A stretch of DNA of 64,000 nt from Pelodera strongyloides. Its lineage: Eukaryota; Nematoda; Chromadorea; Rhabditida; Rhabditidae. The notes under the pieces were generated by a model that searched no databases, was not told the DNA's origin, and saw only the letters and a list, made by a program, of their open reading frames with translations. The stretch spans positions 496,001 through 560,000 of the forward strand of contig JAANDG010000008.1 of the NCBI GenBank assembly GCA_036852015.1. The letters run 5' to 3'. Position numbers and translations under genes: made by a program. Shown one piece after another: positions 1 through 11,300 of this stretch. How positions within the stretch are numbered: position 1 is the stretch's first letter; each line of letters begins with the position of its first letter.

Positions 1-89
1 ACTAACACCGTGTATACATTCCCTTTACAGATATCACATTTATTCTTTTTCAAATTCTTTAACCACTATAAGTAGGTGCCTATTTCCTT

Positions 90-258
90 CAAAGCGAAAT
101 ACCGGCCGGTTTTTGAAACGCATCGCGGACAGCTGAATTCTTACGTATTTATGCTAATTTGCTGGAATTTTTATTCTAATTTATGTTCATTTGCATAGGC
201 TGCATAAGAATGCTGGTGCACTCGGGTTTTTCAAAAACCGGGCGGAATTTCGCTTTAA
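90..258. mobile_element. Family-A palindrome
   Basis: AAAGCGAAATACCGGCCGG at the left and CCGGGCGGAATTTCGCTTTAA at the right, with a CTTACGTATTTATGCTAATTTGC core shared with the other copies. Confidence 0.8.
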
Positions 259-1873
259 AGTTGGTAACACACGCTCAAACCTTTTACAATCATCATTCCG
301 ATTGTTGGCCGTTCCACAGAAACTGGTCGTCACCGAGATTGATTCTTCAATAGTCGAGAAACGAGAACCACGATTGGATGCTAGATAATTATGGATAATT
401 ATGGGGCTATTAATTGTTAATCATCCTAATTGCCTATTGATAACTTGTTCCGTCGATAGATAGATCATTATCATAACCACATAGTAAAGTGAAAACCCCG
501 ATTTCGCCCCGATCACGCCCCGATTATTTGAGGGACTTGATCGGGGCGAAATCGGGGTTTTTAGTTTCCCATGCAGTTCCCTTTGTATAAATAAAACTTG
601 CAAGTCATAGACGACGTTTTTCCTGAAGGTTCGTTAGCTTCAGATAAAAAAAAGGAATTTTACAAAAAGTCCCCACATTGTTTCTCCTCTACTTGTTTCT
701 TGTGTTCGATTCCCATCGTCAACGCCTTCTTGCTTCTCATTAATTGATTTATTGCGGCATCGAGATTATTGATTAAGCGAGTACGGGATTCGTAGCGGGA
801 CACCTGGGCGGTCTATACGGATACTGTATATAGATGTAGGTAGGTTACGGTAATGCAAAGTGCTTGAAACCATTTAATTTAGTTATGGCAGATTAGTCCA
901 GATTTTCTTCTTTTTTCAGAAGATTCAGAGTTTCTTTAAGAAATAAGAATATCTTATAAATAATTTAAAATAAAATTTGTTCTTTTATAATTACCTGAGA
1001 GAGTTCGACATCCGTCTCCGAACATTGGTAATAAGGTACATTTTCGTGCCTGAGTGTACATTATTACAAGAAAATATTGTAGAAGTTTATGATAGGGATG
1101 AAATGTATGTATTCGACATCCGTGGATTAGCAGAGTAAGAAATGTATTATCCTGCGCGAAGAAAACTTGCACGTAATCGGCGACGACGTCGCTCACACAA
1201 TAAAACGAAACTAGGTCAACGAAGAGAAACACCCCAAATTAAACGTAGTGTAAATATAATTCTTCAGAATTAATCGCGAGACATCGTACAAAATAAAATA
1301 AAACCTTACTCTTTTGGCAGGGGCTTGTAGAACGGCTGCGGAGTCATAATTCAATCGTTTTTTCGAGTATTCCTGGCGAATTTGGTGGCTTTTTTCGAGT
1401 AATTATCTGTAAATTAGTGGACGACCGAATAGAACGGCGAGTAGGGTAAGAAATGGATTTGCATACGGAATTATTTTTAAAATCATCTATCTACCGAATG
1501 TGTTGTTCGTATAAAAAAATTCTGAGTTCTTCTGCTGGGTTCTGGGGTACGCATCAGGCTTCAGCAAACACATACAATGCAATGTGGTAAATGATGATTG
1601 AAGCAGAAACAAATAAACACATGAAATAAAACACATAAAAAGAATAATGGTTTATTCGCACAGAAATGATGATATATTATTTTAGGAGCCTCCCTGTCTC
1701 TATTATGAATTCGAAACTTGGATCTGGTAACATTGAAGAATAAAAAGAGTGAGAATCAAACCCAAAACTGTGTGGCACAACTCATCAGCTAGGGCTTTTG
1801 TTCAGCTACAATAAGAAGCGTTCTCACCCTTGGCTATGGAGAATTGTTCTGCAACTGCACCATTTAATTTATG

Positions 1874-1990
1874 TTAAAGCGAAATACCGGCCGATTTTTG
1901 AAACACCTCGAGTACAACAACATTCCTATGCAGCTTATGCAAATGAAGATAAATTAGAATAAAAAATCGAGCTAAATTCGAGCAATTTTG
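1874..1990. mobile_element. Family-A element, left half only
   Basis: TTAAAGCGAAATACCGGCCGA and the core to TCGAGCTAAATTCGAGCAA are present; the right arm is missing. Confidence 0.6.
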
Positions 1991-2011
1991 CATTGAAATG
2001 ATCTTCATAAC

Positions 2012-5000
2012 TCAGGGTATCTCAATCTCCTGTTGATCACATTTGTAGTGTAGTACCCATCCCGGGTGCTCCTTCCCAGTATACCCATCAAATCGAAGTT
2101 GAATCGCTCCACTGTTGACATGCATCGAGAAGGGTATTTCGGTAGATTTCCCGGTAATCCTAAAATGTGGTGTAAAAGTTACAGTACCTACACCGCAACG
2201 GTTTGCACGGGGCCTGACTCCTTAAATCTGTAGGAAGCATGGACCAACAAGTGGCAGTTTTGCAAATAATTTGAAGGGATTCTTTAAAAGCTATTTAGTA
2301 TATAAAAAATTAAATTGTAAAACTGGTGACTTACACTTTCAGTAACTTCCTTTTGGGCTTCTGTTGATATATGAGAAGTCTATCTCGTGGATGAATATTT
2401 ATATCAGAAAATAGAAGATCCAATGATTGGTCATCAGCACAGGATATGTTAAACCTAGATAATGTATAAATACGTCATTTACCAACATTAATCATGTGTA
2501 GTCTATTTTATGACAGCTGCCAAGCGACTGACAGCCCATTCCCTTTGCCTAATCCAATGTGTCATTCTGGCCGAGCGGTCTAAGGCGCTGCGTTCAGGTC
2601 GCAGTCCTCTTCGGAGGGCGCAGGTTCGAATCCTGCGGATGACAAAATTTTTGTTGCAGGGCATTTTGAAAATTCGCATAGAGAAATTCAGATAGAAATT
2701 CACTGCGGAATAATCAATTATTTGACAAACTCAGCAGCACAATTCATCTTAATTCACTTGATCTTTCCGATCTTTCTCAATTACTGAAACACAAATTTTA
2801 ACCATCAAAGACAACTTATTTTTAGAACACTGGCACTGTAAATGTCAAAGACATATAATACTTATTAATAATAAAAGACATATGGCTGAGGCTGATTCAG
2901 CCATTCAATTTACCTTTGCTGGGTGAACTCATAGCTATTTGGGTAACCGACGCTTGCCAAACGTCCGCCATTTATAGCATCAATCAGAGTCGCATCTGGG
3001 AGATTCCTTAATTAATTATTATTCATTTAAAAAAAAAGATAAATACGATCCATAACGCAGCGGTACAACAAAGCTTATATGTGCAAAAACACATATAAGT
3101 AAGATAATAAAAAACGTCTTTGCACATGGCATGGCGGCAGTATATCTTACGAAATACCGCCCGGTTTTTTGAAACACATCAAGTAGACAGTAGACCAGCA
3201 TTCTTATGCAGCGTGTGCAAATGAACATAAATTAGAATAAAAAATCGAGCTAAATTCGAGCAAAGTAACGTTGTAAGAATCGCGTTTCAAAAACCGGGCG
3301 GTATTTCGCTTTAAAGAAAATAATACTCACCATTCCTCAAACTTCACTCGGAATCCATTGCCTGAATGCCTTCCGTTACTCACAAAATGTACGGTGATTG
3401 TGTTTCTTCTCGATAGGAAATTGAACAATTCTGGAGCTCCGGACATTCTAAATCATTAGTCATCAACTCGGTCGTGAAAAGCACATAGATTGCGCCGCGC
3501 ACCAACGGTGTCAAAAGTGTGTGCGGCGAAAGCATTGCGCTCTTATATTGAGGGCACGACAATATCGCGAAAGCAATTGAATACCCTCTGCCCAGACTTG
3601 GGGTCGTGAGCTGTAATTTGCGTAAACTGCAAATTAACCTTTGAAAAAAAATGGCACAAAATTGAAATAACCTTGCAATAGTGTAATCATCTTGACTTCG
3701 ACCATCATACAACGTGAGCACATCTTCCAATTCTTCAGTGTTAACGTCTTCAAGGGTAATTCGAACACGTTTTCCCAAACCGACCTAACATTGTTTCGCG
3801 TTAATTAAGATTTTTCTACAGGACATTTTTCATTTTTCAATCGCCAAGGAGCTAGCTACGCGAGAAAAAAAACACACTATAATTAGTTTTTTTTTTTTTG
3901 ATCAACTGATTGGTTAGGTGTCCCAATACACCATGCTTACCTCCACAAAATAGAAGCAATCAATATCAGGTGGATATGTTTCAGGGTAGTTGGGCGATTC
4001 AAGGATCCTTGTTGAGCCACGAAGTATTCGAGGTTCACATCTGAAGGAATTTTAAAGCGAAATACAGGCCGGTTTTTGAAACGCATCTCAAGTACTTGCA
4101 TTCCTATGCATCTATGCAATCTAATTGGGGTCTAGTTGTTGCTCATTTGCATATGTTGCATAAAAAAACAGGTGTACGCAATGCGTTTCAAAAACCGGCT
4201 GGTATTTCGCTTTAAAAGATAAAGTCGTAAAGTACCATTATGAATTATGATAGTTAGTTTAGTGATCGTCGTCATAAGTATTGTGACGACTTTGTAGTGT
4301 AATCTAAAAAGGCGGCAGACATTCGGCACAAAACAATAGTACTTGGCACATTTAGCGCACATATGGCGCACATAGAATCATAATTTGGCGCAAACGTACC
4401 CTCTGGCTCTCGCTTGGCACAAAAAGAATTGTTGATAATCGCAGGGAAGCGAATGGAAACCATCGTTGGCATCAGAAGACTGAAGAGCAATACAATGATG
4501 ACCTGATTCGGGATTCGGATGACCTAAAAGAAGAACGAACAATGCTAAACTGATTATTATTTTTTAATATACTGATGAAACGTAGGGACAAATACACCTC
4601 TGTTTTTTGACCAACATCTTACATAATATTAGCCCGTTCATGTTTTAGTACATATTATTTTTTCGGGAAAATGAAAATAAAACAATGATAATAATAACAA
4701 TGTACATCAGATGTGCACAAAAGCCGACATAAAATAAAACGTTTGAACAACAAATGAGCTGAAATTAGTGTAAGTTAGGGACATACAATTAGGATTTTTA
4801 GGGCTTTGTCCATATTCGTATGTTTTATTTTACTACCCGAAAAGTCAATCTACCAACCAGGAGCCCATTTTTCGAACGCAATCTTCTCCCTATTTATCCA
4901 ACGAAATGTTTCATTGTCGGCGTCGTCCATTCTTAGCGCTATCCACGTAAGGAATTTAGAATTCTCTATCGAAACTTTACCTAGAATTTGGAATAAAGAA

Positions 5001-6397
5001 GAAGGCACTACGACTTTTCGCACGCATTTGGCACACATTTGGCGCACATTTAACACACATTTGGCTCATACTTGTAAATTTAGTGAAAACGGGTAGTGCG
5101 CGGCAAAAAAACTCAAAATTTATGCGACTGAAACTGGCGAGAACTTGGCGCAATGCTGGCGAAATCGATATAGAGGCTTGCTCAGAGAAATTTAGTTGAC
5201 GGTGTTTTCTCGACAACTGACCTCTTATTATTTCGTACTCGTCTTCTGTGAGTATCACAGCCAGGCTAGAGTTCAGTCCTTCACAATGCCTACAATAACT
5301 CATTTATGCACCTTTTTTTTCTTCATAATTCATTAAACATTAAACATTTATTAGCATAAGCACACACCCATATGGGTGGAAATCAGTAGAAGTACCAATA
5401 AACTGCAAATAATAATGATAAGTGAAAATAATAATGAGAAGTATTCCCATTCGAGCAAACTTTAAAAATAAACAAGATTATGGCCCGTATTTATAACCGG
5501 GTGTTATTGATCGAATGCGGTAGTTTACGTTTCTGTAATCTTCTTTTGCCGTAAAGAAAACTTCGAGCATAACCTTTTGCTGTAGTCCCTACGTTTTGAA
5601 ATACTAGACAAAAATTACACTGATGAAACTCCTCGCCATCGCCATGCAAAAAAAGAGGGTCTACCTCAGGCGCGCAACAGGTTCGCCATCTGACATCGAC
5701 GTTCGCGCACCCCTGGCGTCGCCCACGCTGCGCGCCCTGCTATGCACGCACCCCTGTGGCGGGCCCTTTCCTGTGCGCAGCGATCACGCGGAGTTTCAAG
5801 CTAGTATCAAAAACTTACGCCTCGCTCTCATCCCAAGTTAGCGGATTCACCGGCACTCGAAGACATTCATGTAACCTCGGCACGTAACTCCAATCAGAAG
5901 CGCAATGTGAAGTATGTAAACTACCTGAGTTTTACGTTTTACTGCAGTAATGACAATGTTAAAGCAAAACCGGCCGGTTTTTGAAACGCAACTCAAGTAC
6001 TTGCATTCCTATGCATTTATGCAACGGGGCGGTCTAATTTTTATTCTAATTTGCATATGCTGCATCAGAAAGCAGGTGTACGCATGCGTTTCAAAAACCG
6101 GCCGGTATTTTGCTTTAACATAACATCAAGTTTACCTAATAACGTGATCCAAAAAAACGTGAAACACTATGTGAGCCTAAAAGTGACCGTCCATTCAATT
6201 TCAGAGTGCACAGGCACAGCCCACCCGCGCCGCGCGCAGGATGTGCCCTAGGAGCGCGCGAACACAAAATGTTGATAGCTCTCGAGTGGCGCGCAACTGG
6301 CGACCCAACTGCACACTCCACTAAAAAGACTGGGACGCATATAGAAGATGTATAACTTACCTTGTACAAAACAGAATATCAGATAGACAATTATCAT
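2012..6397 (-). CDS. Secreted C-type lectin-like protein, CTLD-CUB-CUB
   Basis: Eleven exons: 6361-6397, 5819-5924, 5222-5289, 4858-4980, 4400-4523, 3941-4040, 3672-3784, 3331-3447, 2914-3006, 2335-2454, 2012-2159. They join in frame to 382 aa. Residues 1-13 (MIIVYLIFCFVQG) look like a signal peptide. A C-type lectin domain follows: CASDW, LTWDESEAHC, WIALR, HHCIALQ and LPCDYQQFFLC mark its core and its cysteines. Two CUB domains come next; the first opens with ESPNYPETYP and the second with SVGYPNSYEF and closes with HPGWVLHY. The calcium/sugar motifs are not canonical: HPN stands where EPN or QPD is usual, and FHS where WND is usual, so classical sugar binding is doubtful. This architecture is common among nematode clec genes, many of which respond to infection; that role is family knowledge. 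The third-intron acceptor TTATTGTAG and exon 9 acceptor AATTAAG are weaker than the others. Confidence 0.88.
2561..2643 (+). tRNA. tRNA-Leu (CAG)
   Basis: An 83-base cloverleaf can be drawn. The acceptor stem pairs GTCATTC with GGATGAC (one G-T pair). Box A is TGGCCGAGCGGTC, the anticodon loop TTCAGGT shows CAG, there is a long class II variable arm (CCTCTTCGGAGG), and box B is GGTTCGAATCC. No intron is present. It lies antisense within the ninth intron of the lectin gene, so its transcription runs against the host gene. Confidence 0.93.
3150..3314. mobile_element. Family-A palindrome in lectin gene intron
   Basis: CGAAATACCGCCCGG and CCGGGCGGTATTTCGCTTTAA. The compensating GGCGG/CCGCC change in both arms keeps the palindrome. 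Confidence 0.8.
4052..4216. mobile_element. Family-A palindrome in lectin gene intron
   Basis: TTTAAAGCGAAATACAGGCCGG and CCGGCTGGTATTTCGCTTTAAA. Confidence 0.8.
5959..6118. mobile_element. Family-A palindrome in lectin gene intron 1
   Basis: TTAAAGCAAAACCGGCCGG and CCGGCCGGTATTTTGCTTTAA. Confidence 0.8.
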
Positions 6398-6398
6398 C

Positions 6399-6406
6399 CT
6401 AATTAT
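6399..6406 (-). promoter_or_regulatory. Splice acceptor just upstream of lectin start codon
   Basis: The minus strand reads AATTAG one base before the ATG at 6397. An acceptor with no nearby 5' exon fits spliced-leader trans-splicing and supports this start. A normal intron with a distant 5' UTR exon is the alternative. Confidence 0.45.
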
Positions 6407-6945
6407 ATGATAATAGAATTTCAATATTTGAATAATTATGCAATAGTTAGTGAGCGTGATAATGGTTGGGTTGAACACTCACCCCCCATCCAGTCACCCA
6501 ATAAACAATGATCTAATGAGGCAATTATACGGACACCACGAACTAAAGGAACAGCCGTCACTCAGTGACCGAAATATTAACAGAAACAACGCGAAAGTAC
6601 CCACGAAGAACGAAAAGCCCCTAAACCAAAAACCCTTTCACTTTTTTCCAACATACCTGTATATTACATTAGAAGAAATTACATAAATCTAAATTACACT
6701 CTGTCTAACTTAAATCCTACAGCACAGCGTAGAACCCATTTGTACGAACTTGGCTACACCCTCACTTCTACCAGTTTCCGTCACTATCCCTTGAAAAACA
6801 ACTACAAGAGTTTCGTATCACTTCTCCATTTTTAAAGACTTGCGACACCCCATGACACCCTACAACAAACTCATCCACATTAAAACTTTACTGCGTTTTG
6901 AGATGACAAATCATTTCCGACCAATTCTTGGAGACCAAAACAATA

Positions 6946-7084
6946 GCCCGTATTCTCGGGTCGACGGAAACGTTCCGTTTGGGAAATCCTTTGTATGCTA
7001 ATTTCTCGACTATCTAGACTAGCTGGAGGAAAAATTTGCATACGAATGAGCTCCCAAACGGACCGTCGACCCGAGAATACGGGC
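6946..7084. mobile_element. Foldback element, copy 1 of twin pair
   Basis: The ends are perfect inverted repeats beginning GCCCGTATTCTCGGGTCGAC and are flanked by TA on both sides, as expected for a Tc1/mariner-type non-autonomous element. A near-identical copy lies at 16056-16201. Confidence 0.7.
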
Positions 7085-7367
7085 TAAGAAACAAAATTCG
7101 GATAAGAGAGGTGGTGAGCAAAGCAACTATCAAATACATCTAGATAGAGGGCCAAAGTATATTCTATCCATGATTTATAACTTTATACTAAATTCATAGG
7201 AATACAGTAACCATATTCTACTCAAATCGTAACCGAGTTTCAACTAAAACTAGTAGCACTTTACAAACATAAAAGTCAACAATTTCAGATCACAGGAGAG
7301 AGAAAAAGGATCATTATGGGGGGGGAGCAAGTTTCAAAGTACATTCAATCCCACGCACTACTATTTA

Positions 7368-7540
7368 TTAAAGCGGCATGGCATAAGTTTTGAAGCGCAT
7401 ACTGCGGACCACTACATACTCGTGTATTATTCAAACATGTGCTACTATGTATGGGAAAAGCACAGAAGGGCCCCGCATATCATATACGAAATGCAGTAGG
7501 TCAGCACACATCTCGCAAACCACGTGCCACATCGCTTTAA
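7368..7540. mobile_element. Family-B palindrome
   Basis: TTAAAGCGGCATGGCATAAG and the inverted CAAACCACGTGCCACATCGCTTTAA. Confidence 0.6.
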
Positions 7541-8003
7541 AGAGTTTAATTCATTAAAAAGGGAAATTTTTCCTATATAACAATATAACTGATTATGTAT
7601 CACTAGAGCTGAGGGTATTACATTACAATAGACAGAACTCTTCTTAGAAGCTCCATTGGCGAATAAATGATTATTAAAAAGACAATTCAAAAAGCCTAGA
7701 GCTCAAATAGACGGGGCAATCAATCACTATTTCAAATAAACAAAAATAATAACAAAAACAAATATGGTGATTTTAGGGAGCAAGGGACCTTGCAATCTAC
7801 AAACAATAGGGCAAATACAACAAACCCAAACGTGATCTGCATACGTTCTTCAAACCTAATTACCATAGCACGGTTGCTACCAATACCATACCAACAAATA
7901 TAAAATGAACAAAGAGCATAATATACTCTAAGAGATGGCTTACGGTTTCAATAGGATATATAATTCGACCATTCCTAGACTGTAGACTAACTACCTGCTT
8001 CTT

Positions 8004-8030
8004 TCCCAACCCCAACCCCAACCCCAACCA
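8004..8030 (-). repeat. G-rich tandem repeat on minus strand
   Basis: The plus strand is CCCAAC repeated about four times. The minus strand therefore carries four runs of three to four G separated by TT, a classical G-quadruplex pattern. It lies about 370 bases past the AHSA1 stop codon, in the sense orientation. Confidence 0.7.
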
Positions 8031-8132
8031 CCAAAAACAAAAAGGAACAAAGTGTTGGCTTTAAACAAACTTTCTTGGAAAAATATGATTAAATAATAAA
8101 CAGATAATATTGTTAGTGGTTGGAAAAACAAC

Positions 8133-8329
8133 GCGCATTTAAGATGGGAAAAGCTTAAAGAATTCTGGAAAAAGTTGGTTCAAGTTGGAAACGCAAGAAA
8201 GTTTAGAGATGAGCCAAAAAGAGAGACTGACTGAAATATCCTGCTTTTCAAGCATTATGCAATGCAAATGTTCCATCTTGAACCGAACTCTTCCGGAATC
8301 CTTCAAACTTTTCCCATCTTAAATGCGCC
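8133..8329. mobile_element. Foldback element
   Basis: GCGCATTTAAGATGGGAAAAG at the left is repeated inverted as CTTTTCCCATCTTAAATGCG at the right. No coding capacity is seen. Confidence 0.6.
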
Positions 8330-8398
8330 TTGAAGCCCGCACAATATTCTAATCCCTTTACTTTTCAAATTCCTTACGGGGAGCATGCAACTTCAAAC

Positions 8399-11300
8399 CT
8401 AGAAGATTCTGCTCGAGAATCCAAAGGTGCGTCCGATATTCTCCAGATAATATCTCTCAAATCCACTCTTTGTCTCCTCCAGATTTGAAGTCGGCACGTT
8501 GGCAGCATCAATCTCCAACTCGGAACAGTCACCCTAAAAAATACAATAACAGCCAACCAATCAAAACTATACAAAAACTATATCAATAAACATAATACAG
8601 AAACTTTATAGAAAACTGTATAAAAAAAATGCAAGAATACTTGAACATATTACACAGTTACTGGACATGATTATTTTTTCACGGCTTGTTTGTCTTATTA
8701 TTAATATTTCATAGTAATTCATAATCAACTTTCTATCATAACGTGTCAATAAGAGTTGATGTTTCGACACAACCACATTTAATAACAAAAAGCAGACAGC
8801 AGCTACAGACATCGCACCGAACCCGAATCCCTATAAATTTCAATAAAATCTGAAAAACGTACAAGATCCTTGATGGTGAACTTGACAATTGCGTGATGAT
8901 CGTTAGGGAAGGATTTCAGTCGCCACTTACACTCGAACGACTTGTTCTCTTCCTGAACAAAAGGTAATGTAAGGGACCAGAAGCCATATTCACTACTCCA
9001 ATTCCCTTGGGGAAATATGCCCTGGGGACAGAAAAATCATTCTTTACTTGTTCCAAACATATCAACTATCAAACACATAAACAAGTAATAGGTAAAATTG
9101 GCCATCGGCTAGCAAATATCGTAACGACAACGACCAAAACTTGACATTTCAATGCCTTGAAACATCTTACTATGTATGAACCTTTATTTTTGTACTGTCT
9201 TTTGCGATGTTTTCCCTTTTTTTTTTTTTAAGTTCTAAAGAAGAAGCCCACACAAGAGATTCACACACGCGATGATACAATAGGATGCCGGGATGCCACA
9301 TAGCAAATGATTTAGAATTTAGAATAAAACACATCTTGTTAGCATAAGCACATAAGAATGCAGTTGTCCACGATGCGCTTCAAAAACCGGCCGGTATTTA
9401 GCTTTAAACACTAAACTGACCAATTCAAACCAAATAGAACATATTTTATGTACCGATCTATATAAATAAAAATGGAAAATTTCAAAACGCACAATGGTGA
9501 GAAATGTTCCAGTGACGGCTCCATTGAAGCACACAAACTGTCCATCGGGCTTGAAATCCCACTTGGAGGGAGCTGACCAGGCGCGCACCAACTGAAACAC
9601 AGACGAAATTGAGCACACTAGTCAGTCATGCTGGATGCTGCATTACTAGACAATAACAATATATATCAAGTAAAGGGACAAAAGTACAAACAAATAAGGA
9701 AAGAGGCCAGTAATAGTAATTTTCCCTAGCCACTGAGCCACCACCACACGGTGTTTATTTCTAATCCAGAAAAGCAACCGCTTATGGTGTTATTATCAGC
9801 AACTACAGTACTCGATAATTTCCATGGGCTTCTAAAACATTTCTTTCGGAAATTGGAAATTTCCGGAAATGCCAACACACTCTCATAAACTGGCGAACAC
9901 AGCAACGGCAAAAACTAAAAACATCAAACACTTATCAACGCCTTGAAACATCTTGATATGCGAAAGTAAATATCGCAAATAGTGCTATTATCTTGCGAGC
10001 ATACCATGCTGGCGGGGAATAAAGTTAAAGCGCCCCCTTGCCTAGCCTTATTGGGACGGACCTTTCGCTCTGTATATCTTCTGTGCCATCTTCTACCGTC
10101 TACTTCACTCTAGGGACACATCGGCTAAGAGACACCGCTTTGGATTGGAGCTAACTCGAGAGCAAACGGGACCCTGGATTCTACATGCTTAAGTCTATGT
10201 GTTGTGTGATGATTGTACGTCTGAATAAAGTGGTATGCATAAAAATAAAATTGGTGTACACTTTTCCGTTTATTGTAAACACTACATCGAAAAGAACCCA
10301 ACGACCGCCTAGAGCTGCATAATCAAAGTAGTCAAGTGTGCAAAGCAAGTGTGTCTCCAAAATATCGCGCCGCGCATTGAATCGAACTTAAACAAAATCA
10401 TATCATTCATATCACATGTCATAGTATTATACGATTAGAGACAACCGTATACATACAACGGAGTAAAAGATGGTGTCGAATCTTAAAATAATAAAAGCTA
10501 ACCTGTTCCTGAGTCAGGCACTCAAACACTCTCTCTGGGGGTTGTCTGTATGTTTCGGTCTTGGCCACACGCTCAGTCGCCACGGGACCTAAACTCACAA
10601 GCTAAGGAAAATAAGTGAAGACACAATTGTGAAGGAGCTTCTAAATCGACTCCTCATTGTAATATCACAATGAAAAAGGACAAAGAACCGGTCATGATAT
10701 CTAATATGTTATATATCTTAATAAGTTGATCGTATCCCGGTAAATCTTACTGGGATACGATCAATTTATGCGCCAAAACGATACCTCGGTACCACGTTAC
10801 GCAGTTACGCTGGCAATGCAACACGTACACGCACTAGTTCACAAACCCGATGAGCATACAATAATCTATATTCAAAAATAAAACATCCCAGACAGCTAAT
10901 TTTAAATAGCAAAGAAAACACACCAGTTGATTCCTTCTTCTCCGACTTGATGACAGTCACCTGAAAAGATTTGTCATGCAAGCAAGCTTAAAGAACAAAG
11001 TCGAGGTCAAGAATTCAAAGTTTTATGGAGGAAATTTTTATCGGGCACCTTCCTTGAACAAAGGTCACCTACACTTTTCACACCATCTTCCTTTCCCGAA
11101 TGGTGGGTCTAACATTGCGATGGGCGGGGACGATCTTAATGCGAAACGCCCGCCGGTTTTTGAAACACATCGAGAACACCAACATTCTTATGCAACTTAT
11201 GCAAATGAACATAAATTAGAATAAATAATCGAGCTAAAATCGAGAAAATTAGCATAAATTGCATAAATACGTAAGCTTTCAGTTGTCCACGATGCGTTTC

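Larger units (their letters stand above)
1..2011. other. Intergenic, no gene seen
   Basis: I see no exon with a credible acceptor and donor here. The stretch holds one complete family-A palindromic element (90-258), a half copy (1874-1990), and a short inverted motif around 500-560 that repeats the word ATCGGGGCGAAATCGGGG. A TTTATT at 1651 is a possible polyadenylation signal for the minus-strand lectin gene that ends at 2012, but it would make a 3' UTR of about 360 bases. Confidence 0.5.
6405..8398. other. Spacer between AHSA1 and lectin genes
   Basis: No exon is supported. It contains a palindromic TA-flanked element (6946-7084), a family-B palindrome (7368-7540), a C-rich CCCAAC run (8004-8030) and a folded-back element (8133-8329). 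Confidence 0.5.

Noticed and set aside
5620..5840. GC-rich plus-strand open frame
   Set aside because: It lies in a lectin gene intron and partly overlaps exon 2 on the other strand; no domain or splice evidence.
8953..9030. Extra exon extending upstream of ahsa-1 exon 10 (open frame GIFPQGNWSSEYGFW)
   Set aside because: The sequence belongs to a repeat with GAATATGGC-type ends that recurs at about 12040-12180, and the AHSA1 alignment runs directly from exon 9 to exon 10.
10000..10260. Possible LTR or small RNA gene (AATAAAG, TGTTGTGTGATG)
   Set aside because: No defined ends, no partner copy in the window and no promoter pattern could be shown.
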